The position numbers and the translations under genes were made by a program. The notes beneath the pieces were generated by a model. That model did no database searches and had not been told where the DNA came from. It saw only the letters and a list, made by a program, of their open reading frames with translations. From an uncultured Ruminiclostridium sp. (GTDB lineage: Bacteria > Bacillota > Clostridia > Oscillospirales > Ruminococcaceae), in the NCBI GenBank assembly GCA_949878745.1, contig CATLBH010000005.1, positions 1 to 64,000 on the forward strand: a DNA stretch of 64,000 nt, read 5' to 3'. The first letter of the stretch is position 1, and each line of letters starts with the position of its first letter. Positions 33,116-41,572 of the stretch are shown in pieces.

Positions 33116-33577
33116 TCAATGACGTATATCTTCCGAATCGGAGCTTTCCCCGTCCCCGCTGTTATTACCGAGCGGTGCGGCTTCGCCGTTTTCTTCATCC
33201 TGACTTTCGCCGCTTTTTTTGAAAAGCACCGAATAAAGCGCCGACTTAAAATCCTTGGGGTTGTTTTCGGACAGCGCCGAAAGATAATCCTCCTCGGTTT
33301 GGTCAAGATCGCACAGCTTTTCCACTCTCTGCGGGGTGACGCCTATAAGCATCAGTTTACCCGCGGCGCTTATTACAAGCAGCATACCGTCTTTTCCGAG
33401 ACTTACCCGATCGAGAACACGCAGTCTGCTGCCGGAGCCTATGCTGACTCTTTTATTCAGCTTTTTCATCGCCCAGAACAAAAGAAAGATAAGCCCGATA
33501 ACGCCTATGAACGATAAAAGCCAAGTTAACCAGTCCAAACCGTTTTCTCCTTTTCTTCGCTCCGCTTCGGAATTCAT
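33116..33577 (-). CDS. fliO: Flagellar biosynthesis protein FliO/FliZ
   Basis: 153-aa bitopic membrane protein that assists FliP assembly. One transmembrane segment (WLLSFIGVIGLIFLLFWAM, about 19-37) precedes the FliO-type domain (RLRVLDRVSLGKDGMLLVI; GKLMLIGVT). The C-terminal 40 residues are acidic and disordered. It lies 90 bp upstream of fliP and 218 bp downstream of cheY. Confidence 0.9.
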   Translation of the reverse strand: MNSEAERRKGENGLDWLTWLLSFIGVIGLIFLLFWAMKKLNKRVSIGSGSRLRVLDRVSLGKDGMLLVISAAGKLMLIGVTPQRVEKLCDLDQTEEDYLSALSENNPKDFKSALYSVLFKKSGESQDEENGEAAPLGNNSGDGESSDSEDIRH

Positions 33578-33650
33578 ACCGTTATCGGATCGAAAAGACC
33601 GAGGGATCGTATTTATATGTAACGCAAATAATACGAAAACGGTGTTTCGG

Positions 33651-33718
33651 GCTTAATTTTAGCTTACCCCAAAATTAAGCGCATAAACGGAAATAAAGCA
33701 AAGGTTATTTTCCTTTGC
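33651..33718 (-). terminator. Two hairpins in the cheY-fliO gap
   Basis: GCAAAGG/CCTTTGC (33698-33718) is followed on the minus strand by TTTATTT, a weak terminator 78 bases after the cheY stop. A second hairpin CTTAATTTT/AAAATTAAG (about 33653-33679) follows. Partial termination after cheY would lower expression of the fliO-onward export genes; this is inference. Confidence 0.5.
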
Positions 33719-33795
33719 CTGAATTTCCCCTGATGTCTTTCCCGCACCCTACGAATCAATCCGAGTATCCTTGCGATAAAAGTGATATATGTAAC

Positions 33796-34158
33796 TCAGC
33801 CTAAAATCTTGGAAACAGTCTGAATGATACGATCCGCTTTAAAAGGCTTAACGATAAAGTCAAGAGCGCCCAATCTGATAGCTTCAACAACCATTGCTTC
33901 CTGACCCATGGCGCTGCACATTACCACCTTTGCTCCGGGATCTTTTCCCTTTATCTCCTGAAGGGCTTCAATACCGGTTTTATTGGGCATTGTAATATCC
34001 ATAATAACCAAGTCGGGTTTTTCCGCCCCGTAGGTATCCACTGCCTGTGCGCCGTCGGACGCTTCAATGATGTTTGTATAGCCGTTTTTGGTAAGTGCGT
34101 CCTTGATAAGCATTCTCATAAAAGCAGCGTCGTCAACCAGCATAATCTTTTTGTCCAT
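33796..34158 (-). CDS. cheY: Chemotaxis response regulator CheY
   Basis: 120-aa single receiver domain. Acidic pocket D9 and D10, phosphorylation site D54 (VIMDITMP), switch residue near S82 and K104 (FIVKPF) are all present. CheY-P binds the FliM/FliY switch complex to set rotation direction. It lies between fliY and fliO, as in the B. subtilis fla/che operon. Its phosphatases FliY and CheC are encoded nearby; cheA is not in the window. Confidence 0.97.
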   Translation of the reverse strand: MDKKIMLVDDAAFMRMLIKDALTKNGYTNIIEASDGAQAVDTYGAEKPDLVIMDITMPNKTGIEALQEIKGKDPGAKVVMCSAMGQEAMVVEAIRLGALDFIVKPFKADRIIQTVSKILG

Positions 34159-34245
34159 GTTAAAATACCATTCCTTCCTTTTAGGGAGTTTTTAGTTGAT
34201 CAAAATTGAACTGAAAAATCCGATTTATTGCTTTTATTTCAACCC

Positions 34246-35406
34246 TTAGTCCTTACTGAGGGTATCCATTAACTTAGATTTTATTATTTCGGTGATTCTT
34301 ACCGCAAAGTTATCGTCGATTACCACCACGTCGCCTTTGGCGATCAGGTTCCCGTTCACCACTATATCCACGGGAGCGCCCGCCTGGCGTTCAAGCTCGA
34401 TTATCGAGCCCTGTGCGAATTCCAGTATATCCCTTACCTTTCTTCTTGCGCTTCCTATTTCCACCGAAATCTGGAGCGGTACGTCCATAAGGAGATTTAG
34501 GTTATCCTTTTGTTCGCCGGTAAGCTTAACGGAAGGCTCGTCAAAGCTCTGGAACTGAGCGTTCTGAACGTTAATGGGAGCCTGTGGCATCGGATAGCCG
34601 TAACCGCCCTGAGGGGGCATGGGGTAGGGCGGGTAGGGATAAGGCATCTGTGCGCCGTAGCCGGGCATTTGCCCCATGGCAGCAGGATCCATCGCAGGCG
34701 CTCCGGGCGTCGGTGCGGACTGAGGGGCTTGTGCGGGAGCAGCGGCCGGGGTGGCAGCGGGAGCGGGCGCCGGAGCGGCAGCGGGAGCCTCCGCCACGGG
34801 CTCGGTATCCTCGCCCATCATTTTTGCCGTTATGGTCTTTGCGAGTTCAATGCTCATTACGGAGGCGAACTCCGATTTTATTACTCCGTCAATTTCCAGA
34901 TCAAAGTTTACGGCAACTACCGGATCGTCCGGCTCGAACTCGGTAACATCGAGATTGCTGCTTACCTCGTCCATTATTATCGCCTGGGGGGTGGAAATAT
35001 CGATGGTAAAGCCCAGGAAGTTGGAAAGCGCCGTGGCGCTGGCTCCCATCATCTGGTTCATTACCTCGGATACCGCGCTTATGTTAAGCTCGTCAAACTC
35101 AAAATCGGGAGAAACCTCCAAGGGCTGACCCATGAGCTGGTTCAGAATGAGCTGAACGTCATCCTGCTTCCAGACCATTATATTGGAGCCGCTTAAGCCT
35201 TTTACATACTGAATTTTAACGCAGACAGCAGGCTCAAGCTTATGGTATTCCATTTCCCTGGCGGTTTTAACCTCTACCCTCGGCGTGGTGATCCAAACCT
35301 TTGCGCTCAGCATTTCGGACACCGCTGTGGCGGCGCTACCCATACTTATGTTGAGTATTTCGCCTATGGCGTCCTTATGCAGATCTGTAAATTCAACATT
35401 TGACAT
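34246..35406 (-). CDS. fliY: Flagellar switch protein FliY with CheY-P phosphatase domain
   Basis: 386 aa. The N-terminal CheC-like domain keeps both phosphatase sites: D12-x3-E16-x2-N19 with P42, and S110-x3-E114-x2-N117 with P140. A long Ala/Pro linker (about 200-245) and a Pro/Tyr/Met-rich stretch (about 245-278, PYPYPPYPMPPQ) lead to the C-terminal FliN/SpoA domain (LLMDVPLQISVEIGSA; LERQAGAPVDIVVNGNLIA). It forms the base of the C-ring and removes phosphate from CheY-P at the motor. It overlaps the fliM junction by only 3 bp of spacing. Confidence 0.96.
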   Translation of the reverse strand: MSNVEFTDLHKDAIGEILNISMGSAATAVSEMLSAKVWITTPRVEVKTAREMEYHKLEPAVCVKIQYVKGLSGSNIMVWKQDDVQLILNQLMGQPLEVSPDFEFDELNISAVSEVMNQMMGASATALSNFLGFTIDISTPQAIIMDEVSSNLDVTEFEPDDPVVAVNFDLEIDGVIKSEFASVMSIELAKTITAKMMGEDTEPVAEAPAAAPAPAPAATPAAAPAQAPQSAPTPGAPAMDPAAMGQMPGYGAQMPYPYPPYPMPPQGGYGYPMPQAPINVQNAQFQSFDEPSVKLTGEQKDNLNLLMDVPLQISVEIGSARRKVRDILEFAQGSIIELERQAGAPVDIVVNGNLIAKGDVVVIDDNFAVRITEIIKSKLMDTLSKD

Positions 35407-35409
35407 ACG

Positions 35410-36411
35410 CTAAACCTCAATTCTTCTATATACATTTTCGATTTTAACGGCCTTTTTATTGTTCATTATTCCCAGCTTGCCGTCAAACCAGGTGGCGTCG
35501 CCTACGCGAAGCACAACATTTCCGTTTATGTTTTTATCAAGCGGTATTATATCGTTGACCTGTAGGTGAAGAACGTCCGACATCTGAAGCTGTGTTTCGC
35601 TGAGCACCGCCGTAAGGGTAAGCGAAGTCTGGTTCAGGGTGTTCATTATGGTTTCCTTGCGCTCCAGTTCACGGCTCAGGTCGGTGTTCTTTCTCGCTAT
35701 CTTGTTGCTCTTGGTCACATACTTCTGCATTATTTCGTCAAGGTTCAGCGCGGGTATACAAACCGAAATAATGGATTTATTGTCGTTCACCGTGGCTTCC
35801 AGAGCTACGATTATCATGGTTTCGTCATAGCCCACGGTGGAAATAACACGGGAATTGGTTTCAAGGGTAGTTACGACAGGCTCAAGATTCAGATAATTCT
35901 TCCACGGTTCCTTAAGGAACTTAGTCATATCGTTCACAACCTTTGACATAACGCTGGTCTCCAGCTCGGTGAAATCGCGGTCGAGCTCTGTGCTTGTGCC
36001 TGTTCCGCCCAACAGTCGGTCTATCAGCGTGTAGGTAAGCGAATTTGACAGCTGAAGTATTGTGGTAAATTCCTCAATGTTCTTTTCCTCAATGCCTAAA
36101 TCCAACAGACCCATTATTACGTAATCGGGAAGGGCGTTGTTGTATTCAAAATACCTTTGCTCTTCAATGGAGATCAGCGTCACCTTACAGTAAAGACGCA
36201 GAAGTCCGGTAAAATATGAGGACAAAAGTCTCGCGTAGCTCTCGAAAATGGTTTCGATGCTGCGCACCTTTTCTTTGGTAAACTTCTTAGGAGAACGAAA
36301 GTCATATTCCTTTATATTCCGGTCGGGTTCTTCGGACCTTTGAATTACTTCTCCCGAAAGAGCTTGATTTAGTAAGGCGTCTATTTGTTCCTGTGTTAAG
36401 GTATCCGCCAA
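35410..36411 (-). CDS. fliM: Flagellar motor switch protein FliM
   Basis: 333-aa C-ring protein that binds CheY-P. The N-terminal LTQEQIDALLNQAL is the CheY-P binding peptide; EYDFRSPKKFTKEKVRSIE opens the middle domain; the C-terminal SpoA domain (LQVNDIIPLDKNINGNVVL) pairs with FliY. Length is normal. The fliL gene commonly found just upstream is absent: the 178-bp gap to motB has only Pro-less non-coding sequence with a CCCCCTT/AAGGGGG hairpin near 36452-36470. Confidence 0.97.
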   Translation of the reverse strand: MADTLTQEQIDALLNQALSGEVIQRSEEPDRNIKEYDFRSPKKFTKEKVRSIETIFESYARLLSSYFTGLLRLYCKVTLISIEEQRYFEYNNALPDYVIMGLLDLGIEEKNIEEFTTILQLSNSLTYTLIDRLLGGTGTSTELDRDFTELETSVMSKVVNDMTKFLKEPWKNYLNLEPVVTTLETNSRVISTVGYDETMIIVALEATVNDNKSIISVCIPALNLDEIMQKYVTKSNKIARKNTDLSRELERKETIMNTLNQTSLTLTAVLSETQLQMSDVLHLQVNDIIPLDKNINGNVVLRVGDATWFDGKLGIMNNKKAVKIENVYRRIEV

Positions 36412-36589
36412 AACTATCTCCCCTTTCGTAACTGTATTTTCTTCCCCCTTTCTTAAGGGGGGCGTCGGCGCTCAATCCGGCTTCTCGTTCCCTTAAGGCG
36501 GGAAAGAAAAGCCGTTTAAATGCCGCAGTCGTTTCATTTAACTGATTTGGATTTAAGTAAAGGGTTTTATCTGCCGATTTCGGAGTATA

Positions 36590-37675
36590 TCATTCGGTTT
36601 CTTCTGTCTCCGCTTGTTCGGGGTCGGAAGTTATCGGCTGTGTGTTTTCGTATGCCTCGGTAATGATATTTCCCTCTTCGTCCACCGGGTGAATAATACC
36701 TTCGGGAATACCGTTAACCGCTCCGGGGATTCCGGGGCCGCTTTCGCTGCCGAGAACGTTGCCTTCCGAGTCAATATCCGTATCGTATTTGGATTCAAGA
36801 TTGTCTATGATCTGCTGTACGGCGTCCTTGCTGTCGGGATTGGCGTCCCCGCCTATCTGTCCGATGCCGTAGTCGTACCTGAGGATATCCTGAATAACGG
36901 CGTTACTGTGAGCGTTGTTGTTGTTTCTTATGATAACCAGCTCAACGCGTCTGTTTTTCGCCTGCCCTTCGGGGGTACTGTTGTCTGCTATGGGAGAGTA
37001 CTGGGCGTAACCCTCCGCCTTAAACTTCTCGGAATCCACCGTGCGGCGGTAATTCATAAAGTTGAGGACGGCACAGGCTCTCGCGGAAGACAAGTTCCAG
37101 TCATTTATTTCGGAGGGACCGATTACCGCCGCAGTATGTCCGCCTATATTAATGTTTCCTATGTAATCGTTAAGCGCCCGAAGACCCGGAATAAACATTC
37201 CCACGGCTTTTCTTCCTTCGTTGGTAAGCGCCGCGCTGTTGGGAGCGAAGAGAATCGAATCACTGAAGCGTATCGTGATCTTGCCGCTGGAGCTTACCGA
37301 AACGCTTATCTGGTCGTCGGTAAATTCGCTGCTGGCGATCTGGCCGCTTACCCAGCCCAACAGTTCGTTGAAGCTTGAAGGCAAGGTGCTGTTGGTGATG
37401 TCGTGATCCTTTTCTCCCGCGCCGGGAGGCTCCAGACTGTTTCCGTCATTGTTCACGTCGTCATTCACCAGCATTGGCTCCTCCGCCTGAACGAAGGGGT
37501 TAATATAGGATCCCGAGGTCGTGAAGCTCTGAAATATGTACTGCCACTTTACCGGATCGGGAGTCGAAGACGCGTAAAGAAGTACGAAAAAGCACATCAG
37601 AAGGGTAACCATGTCCGAATACGTGTTCATCCACGCATTGGGGTCTATCTTAGGTCGTTCTTTCTTTTTCGCCAT
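36590..37675 (-). CDS. motB: Flagellar stator protein MotB
   Basis: 361-aa stator subunit. The N-terminal transmembrane helix holds the ion-binding Asp D21 (YSDMVTLLMCFFVLLYA). The plug/linker follows, then an OmpA-like peptidoglycan-binding domain (GGHTAAVIGPSEINDWNLSS; AKNRRVELVI), and an acidic C-terminal tail of about 90 residues. Spacing from motA is large (187 bp) and contains a separate promoter, unusual for a stator pair that is normally coupled. Confidence 0.95.
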   Translation of the reverse strand: MAKKKERPKIDPNAWMNTYSDMVTLLMCFFVLLYASSTPDPVKWQYIFQSFTTSGSYINPFVQAEEPMLVNDDVNNDGNSLEPPGAGEKDHDITNSTLPSSFNELLGWVSGQIASSEFTDDQISVSVSSSGKITIRFSDSILFAPNSAALTNEGRKAVGMFIPGLRALNDYIGNINIGGHTAAVIGPSEINDWNLSSARACAVLNFMNYRRTVDSEKFKAEGYAQYSPIADNSTPEGQAKNRRVELVIIRNNNNAHSNAVIQDILRYDYGIGQIGGDANPDSKDAVQQIIDNLESKYDTDIDSEGNVLGSESGPGIPGAVNGIPEGIIHPVDEEGNIITEAYENTQPITSDPEQAETEETE

Positions 37676-37706
37676 ACCGATACCCCCTTGTTTTTTGTCG
37701 CATTAT

Positions 37707-37735
37707 AGTATACCATAAATTTCGCTATGTTGCAA
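37707..37735 (-). promoter_or_regulatory. Promoter of motB within an inverted repeat
   Basis: Minus-strand TTGCAA (37735-37730), 17 bases, TATACT (37712-37707), about 32 bp upstream of the motB ATG. An 8-bp inverted repeat AAATTTCG (37717-37724) and CGAAATTT (37738-37745) brackets the -35 hexamer, so a repressor or activator could act here. Confidence 0.6.
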
Positions 37736-37862
37736 CCCGAAATTTTTCCTTTTAATATGATTTAGTTGAAAAATGGTGTGAAATACGCTTTTTTTGCCTT
37801 TAAACAATTTGAAAAAAATTTTTTGTCGATATCCGTCGAATGTCGGAAAACAGAAAAACGCT

Positions 37863-38645
37863 TTATTCTCCTTCGGCCTTTGCTCCCTTGCCTTTAAGGT
37901 CTTTATCGGCAAGCATAAATTCAAGCTTTTCTCTTATAAGTGCGGGGTTGGAGCCTGCTGCGATAGCCATGGAGCCCTGACAGATTATCTGCATACACAG
38001 TATTTCCTGTTGGTCGGCGTTCTGAAGGGCGCTGGCGAGCGGTCCGAAGATAACGTTCGCCAAAAGGGAGCCGTAGAAGGTGGTAACCAACGCGGTAGCC
38101 ATGGACGCACCCAAATTGGAGGAGTCCTCGCTCATTACCTTAAGCATGTTTATAAGTCCTACCAGAGTACCGATCATACCGAAGGCGGGACCCAAGGCGA
38201 CGCCCTTTTCAAAAAAGGCTATGTTGCCCGCGTGTCTGTCGGCGGTAAAGTCTATCGCTTCCTCCAACATTTCGCGTATTTTTTCCGCGTCATTGGCGTC
38301 TACAAGAAGAAGAAGACTTTTCTTCATAAACGGATCCTTAGCCTTATTGGCGCTGTCCTCGAGGGTAAGGATACCCTGGCTTCTCGCCACTCTCGCGTAT
38401 TCGACAATTTCGTCTATGTACTTCTGAGGATTGTATTTCGGCGGGAAAAGACAAATTTTGAAAAGCTTAGGCAAAGCCGCCAGCGTAGACATGGGAAAGC
38501 TGGCGATAAGTCCGCCGAGAGTACCGCCCACAGTGATAAATATAGAAGCGGGGTCGATGAAGCTCGAAATTTCACCGCCGTTCATAATTCCGAAAAATGT
38601 CAGACCGAAGGCTAAGACCCAGCCTATAATAATCGTAATATTCAA
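37863..38645 (-). CDS. motA: Flagellar stator protein MotA
   Basis: 260-aa stator subunit with four transmembrane segments (about 3-20, 30-50, 150-170 and 180-200) and a cytoplasmic domain that contacts FliG. Conserved features are DPASIFITVGGTLGGLIASF and GPAFGMIGTLVGLI with the Pro and Gly of the ion path. The Arg and Glu residues of the cytoplasmic loop (DAEKIREMLEEAIDF) are present. It starts 137 bp downstream of flbD. Confidence 0.95.
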   Translation of the reverse strand: MNITIIIGWVLAFGLTFFGIMNGGEISSFIDPASIFITVGGTLGGLIASFPMSTLAALPKLFKICLFPPKYNPQKYIDEIVEYARVARSQGILTLEDSANKAKDPFMKKSLLLLVDANDAEKIREMLEEAIDFTADRHAGNIAFFEKGVALGPAFGMIGTLVGLINMLKVMSEDSSNLGASMATALVTTFYGSLLANVIFGPLASALQNADQQEILCMQIICQGSMAIAAGSNPALIREKLEFMLADKDLKGKGAKAEGE

Positions 38646-38709
38646 GGATACGCCCTCCGTTTAAAGGATTTTTTCTGTTATCGGTTATTAATTTGGTTTT
38701 GTCGTAAAG

Positions 38710-38768
38710 CTTTGTCCGACAAGCGCCGTCTAGTGCTCCCCAAAAAACAACAGGGAAACCGGACAAAG
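38710..38768. other. Stem-loop between flbD and motA
   Basis: CTTTGTCCG (38710-38718) pairs perfectly with CGGACAAAG (38760-38768). The 41-base loop contains TAGTGCTCCCCAAAAAAC, a near copy of the AGTGCCCCCAAAAAA motif found elsewhere in the window. No T-run follows, so it is not a classical terminator. Confidence 0.5.
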
Positions 38769-38782
38769 ACGTGGGAAAGATT

Positions 38783-38998
38783 TTATTGTAAATCCGGATT
38801 ATCCCTTCTTGATGGAATCCGTCTACTGTTGCGGTTAAATTTTATTATTTCGTCCATGATCTCGTCCATGGACTCCTGAACGATGTAGCTGTGGCCGTTG
38901 CTTAAAACTATAATGGTGTCCGGACTCTGTGATACGGACTCGATCTGTTCCTCGTTCAAAAGAAACTGTTTTCCGCCCAGTTTGGTTAAATAAATCAT
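38783..38998 (-). CDS. flbD: FlbD family flagellar protein
   Basis: 71-aa protein of the short Firmicute FlbD family found next to flgE and motA; it is unrelated to the Caulobacter regulator of that name. Characteristic start MIYLTKLGGKQFLLNEEQIE, then IIVLSNGHSYIVQESMDEIM. Cytosolic, function not established. It precedes motA in the operon. Confidence 0.9.
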   Translation of the reverse strand: MIYLTKLGGKQFLLNEEQIESVSQSPDTIIVLSNGHSYIVQESMDEIMDEIIKFNRNSRRIPSRRDNPDLQ

Positions 38999-39324
38999 AA
39001 TATACAGGCGCTTCGGAAAGTCTTTGCGCCGCTCCTTTTTGTTTTTGCGGGATGAGGTTTCGGATTTAAAACGCCTAAACGTTTATTTAAATATCAACGA
39101 AGGGGCGCCGATCGTCTTTATGACCGATTCGCGCCGAAACGCGTCTGAAATCGGAATCGGTACATACGACCGTGCGCCGTTTCGTCAATATAGGCGGCCG
39201 CCGCTCCGGCTGTGGGTGAACGGTGGAAAACAGCCGGAAAAATACAAGCGGACGCTTGGGTTTACTTTTGCCGTTTCCGATGGGACTCGAAATAATTATG
39301 TTTTACTCCGTCGGAAAGCTATGA
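38999..39324. other. flgE-flbD intergenic region, no gene supported
   Basis: The 326 bp between flgE and flbD are GC-balanced and contain only short hairpins (CAAGCG/CGCTTG at 39244-39257; GCGC/GCGC near 39010-39030). A plus-strand open frame spans it but runs into the flgE 3' end, has no clear ribosome binding site and no recognisable product. I see no promoter matching sigma-A or sigma-28 with confidence. Confidence 0.5.
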
Positions 39325-41031
39325 TTATCTCTTAAGGTTTACAAGCTCTTCAAGCATTGTATCGGTAACGGTGATAACACGGGAGTTCGCCTGGAATCCT
39401 CTCTGTGTGATGATCATATCCGAAACTTCCTGAGAAAGGTCGGCGTTGGACATTTCAAGAGCGGTGGATACTATGGAGCCGGTGCCTACATCGTTGGCTT
39501 TCTTGGTCTGGGGGCCGCCGGAGCTTAAGGACTCTTTCCAGTAGGTGGTTCCCACCTGGTCAAGACCTTCGGGGTTTTCGAATACAACCAAATCAATACG
39601 ACCCATGGCGATGGTTCCGTGTACGGTGTGTACGCCGTAGATTACGCCGTCGTCGTCGATGAAGATGGATTCCAAATCCTTGGTGGTCTGTTCGGCAGCT
39701 ATGGAGCCGCCGGTGAGTTTTACGGTTTCCATGGTTTCGGCGATGCTTTTGTAGAAGTTGTCTTTACCGTTCTTAAGACCCAATCTTACATTTGTGTCTT
39801 TAAGATTGGCGGTTATCTCGGCTGATATAGCCGCGGAGGTGTCATTTACATTAACTGCGGTACCGGCAACTTCTGTAATTATAAGCTCCTTTTTTTCATC
39901 CTTTCCCGCTGCTGCCTTAATAGCTTTATTAATATTGTCTACCGATGCCGGCGCATTATCGGGAACTCTTATCGTAAGCACATTTCCGGACCAGCCCGCC
40001 TTTACGCCGCCGTTTTCGGCAGCTGTATCTTTATTTTCATAAGTAATTATGTTTATTTCATACTTATTAGCATACGCACCGGCTTTAGTCGCAGCAAAAG
40101 TAAGGTCAAGGTTTACCGTTTTATCCGTACCGTTTGGATCTGTGGCAGAAATAGTCACCCCATGCTGAATGCGGTTATGCGCTTTCTGCGCTTTTGTGTC
40201 GCCGGGCTGATTTGCATATTCAATATGAAGGGGAATTATTCCGTCAATATCAATACCACCCGCTTCCATCGCTTCTTGTATAGCATCCTCAAGGGTTCTT
40301 CTTGTTTCGCCAGGCGGATAAGTTCCGTCAGGATTCTTAGTCACTTCACCGGGAAAAAGAAATTCCTGATCCAAATCGATTCTTACGGTAATGGTTCTGT
40401 CATTCTGGGTAGCAAACGGAGTCTCGTCGTCGTCAATATCCATTATGTTAAGAGAAATATTTCCGTTATCGCCGTAACCGTCGGCGGTAATAGTGTACGT
40501 ATACTCATTAGTACCGTCCTTGTAAATTTTCTCCACACTCGCCTTTTCATTGTCAACGGGAGGAACATAAAGGTTGATTCTGTTGGAGGAAGCTTCGATT
40601 CCGGTGGGGTCGCCGCTGACGCCCAGTACGATGTTACCGCTGGCATCACAGAGATTGCCTATGTTGTCTATGTGGAAGTTACCGTTTCTGGTGTAGTAAA
40701 TGTTGCCCGCCTGATCCATTACCTGGAAAAATCCTTCGCCCTGGATGGCGCAGTCGGTAACGCTGTCGGAATAGGTGAGACCGGACTGGGTCATTATCTG
40801 ACCGATGGAGTTAAGCTGTGCACCGTAACCTACCTGATTGGCGTTGCGGCCGCCGCTTGTGGGATCGCCGGTGGTGGCGTATGACTTATTTTGATAAAAA
40901 ACATCCTTGAAGGTAACGGCGCTTGCCTTATAACCCGTGGTGTTTACGTTGGAAATATTATTGCCGATAACGTCCATTCTCTGGTTGTGGACTTTAAGAC
41001 CTGCCACACCGGAGTAAAGTGATTTCATCAT
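39325..41031 (-). CDS. flgE: Flagellar hook protein FlgE
   Basis: 568-aa hook subunit. N-terminal D0 MMKSLYSGVAGLKVHNQRMD and NNISNVNTTGYKA, the D1 QGEGFFQVMDQAGNIYYTRNG, and C-terminal ADLSQEVSDMIITQRGFQAN are canonical. Compared with about 400-aa hooks it carries a long variable outer region (about 150-430) with repeated Asp/Asn/Thr-rich beta segments, as expected of solvent-exposed D2/D3 domains. Export needs FliK and FlgD, both upstream. Confidence 0.95.
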   Translation of the reverse strand: MMKSLYSGVAGLKVHNQRMDVIGNNISNVNTTGYKASAVTFKDVFYQNKSYATTGDPTSGGRNANQVGYGAQLNSIGQIMTQSGLTYSDSVTDCAIQGEGFFQVMDQAGNIYYTRNGNFHIDNIGNLCDASGNIVLGVSGDPTGIEASSNRINLYVPPVDNEKASVEKIYKDGTNEYTYTITADGYGDNGNISLNIMDIDDDETPFATQNDRTITVRIDLDQEFLFPGEVTKNPDGTYPPGETRRTLEDAIQEAMEAGGIDIDGIIPLHIEYANQPGDTKAQKAHNRIQHGVTISATDPNGTDKTVNLDLTFAATKAGAYANKYEINIITYENKDTAAENGGVKAGWSGNVLTIRVPDNAPASVDNINKAIKAAAGKDEKKELIITEVAGTAVNVNDTSAAISAEITANLKDTNVRLGLKNGKDNFYKSIAETMETVKLTGGSIAAEQTTKDLESIFIDDDGVIYGVHTVHGTIAMGRIDLVVFENPEGLDQVGTTYWKESLSSGGPQTKKANDVGTGSIVSTALEMSNADLSQEVSDMIITQRGFQANSRVITVTDTMLEELVNLKR

Positions 41032-41122
41032 AAGCTTATTATCCTTTCTGCTCTGACTTGATCCGTGTATTTTTACCGCCCTTCAATCGGTCGGGGCGGA
41101 GATGTTTCCTTTCGGTCCGACA

Positions 41123-41539
41123 TCATACGATCACGGTCGAGTCTATGTTTGTAAATACGTTTTCTTTTAAATCCGCCTGTGATACTGTTGTAATAACCTT
41201 GTTGTTCGCGACGCTCACTATATACGCCGTGCCGTCCACCAATATGAGGGACTGGCCGCAGCCTTTCTGCGCCGCCAATTCAACGCCCTTGTTAAGCCGC
41301 TCCAAAGCGTCGTTTTCCGTCACGTCTATGTCCCTGCTTTCAAGCCTTTTGATGGCGTGATTGCTGAACTGTACCTGACTTTTACCCGACAGCATTGTGC
41401 GAAGCTCATCCGCAAAGGAATTACCTTTTTCGTTGACCTTGGGCTGATCCACTTCCGCGGAAATATTACTTTTTACACTTTCAACAGGCTGATTTATTAT
41501 GCTTTGGTTTCTTGTCTGCAAAAACTCGCTTAAAAGCAT
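41123..41539 (-). CDS. Flagellar operon protein (TIGR02530-type)
   Basis: 138-aa protein of the small family always found between flgD and flgE in Firmicutes. The core FSNHAIKRLESRDIDV and LILVDGTAYIVSVANNKVITTV are typical. The N-terminal 60 residues are variable. It starts 33 bp after flgD. Function not established; the position suggests a role in hook assembly. Confidence 0.88.
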   Translation of the reverse strand: MLLSEFLQTRNQSIINQPVESVKSNISAEVDQPKVNEKGNSFADELRTMLSGKSQVQFSNHAIKRLESRDIDVTENDALERLNKGVELAAQKGCGQSLILVDGTAYIVSVANNKVITTVSQADLKENVFTNIDSTVIV

Positions 41540-41572
41540 AAGCTCACCTGCCCTTTCAATATCGGTGTGATA

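Noticed and set aside
39024..39335. 103-codon plus-strand open frame spanning the flgE-flbD gap
   Set aside because: It runs into the flgE 3' end, has no good ribosome binding site or promoter and no recognisable family. I left the gap as non-coding.
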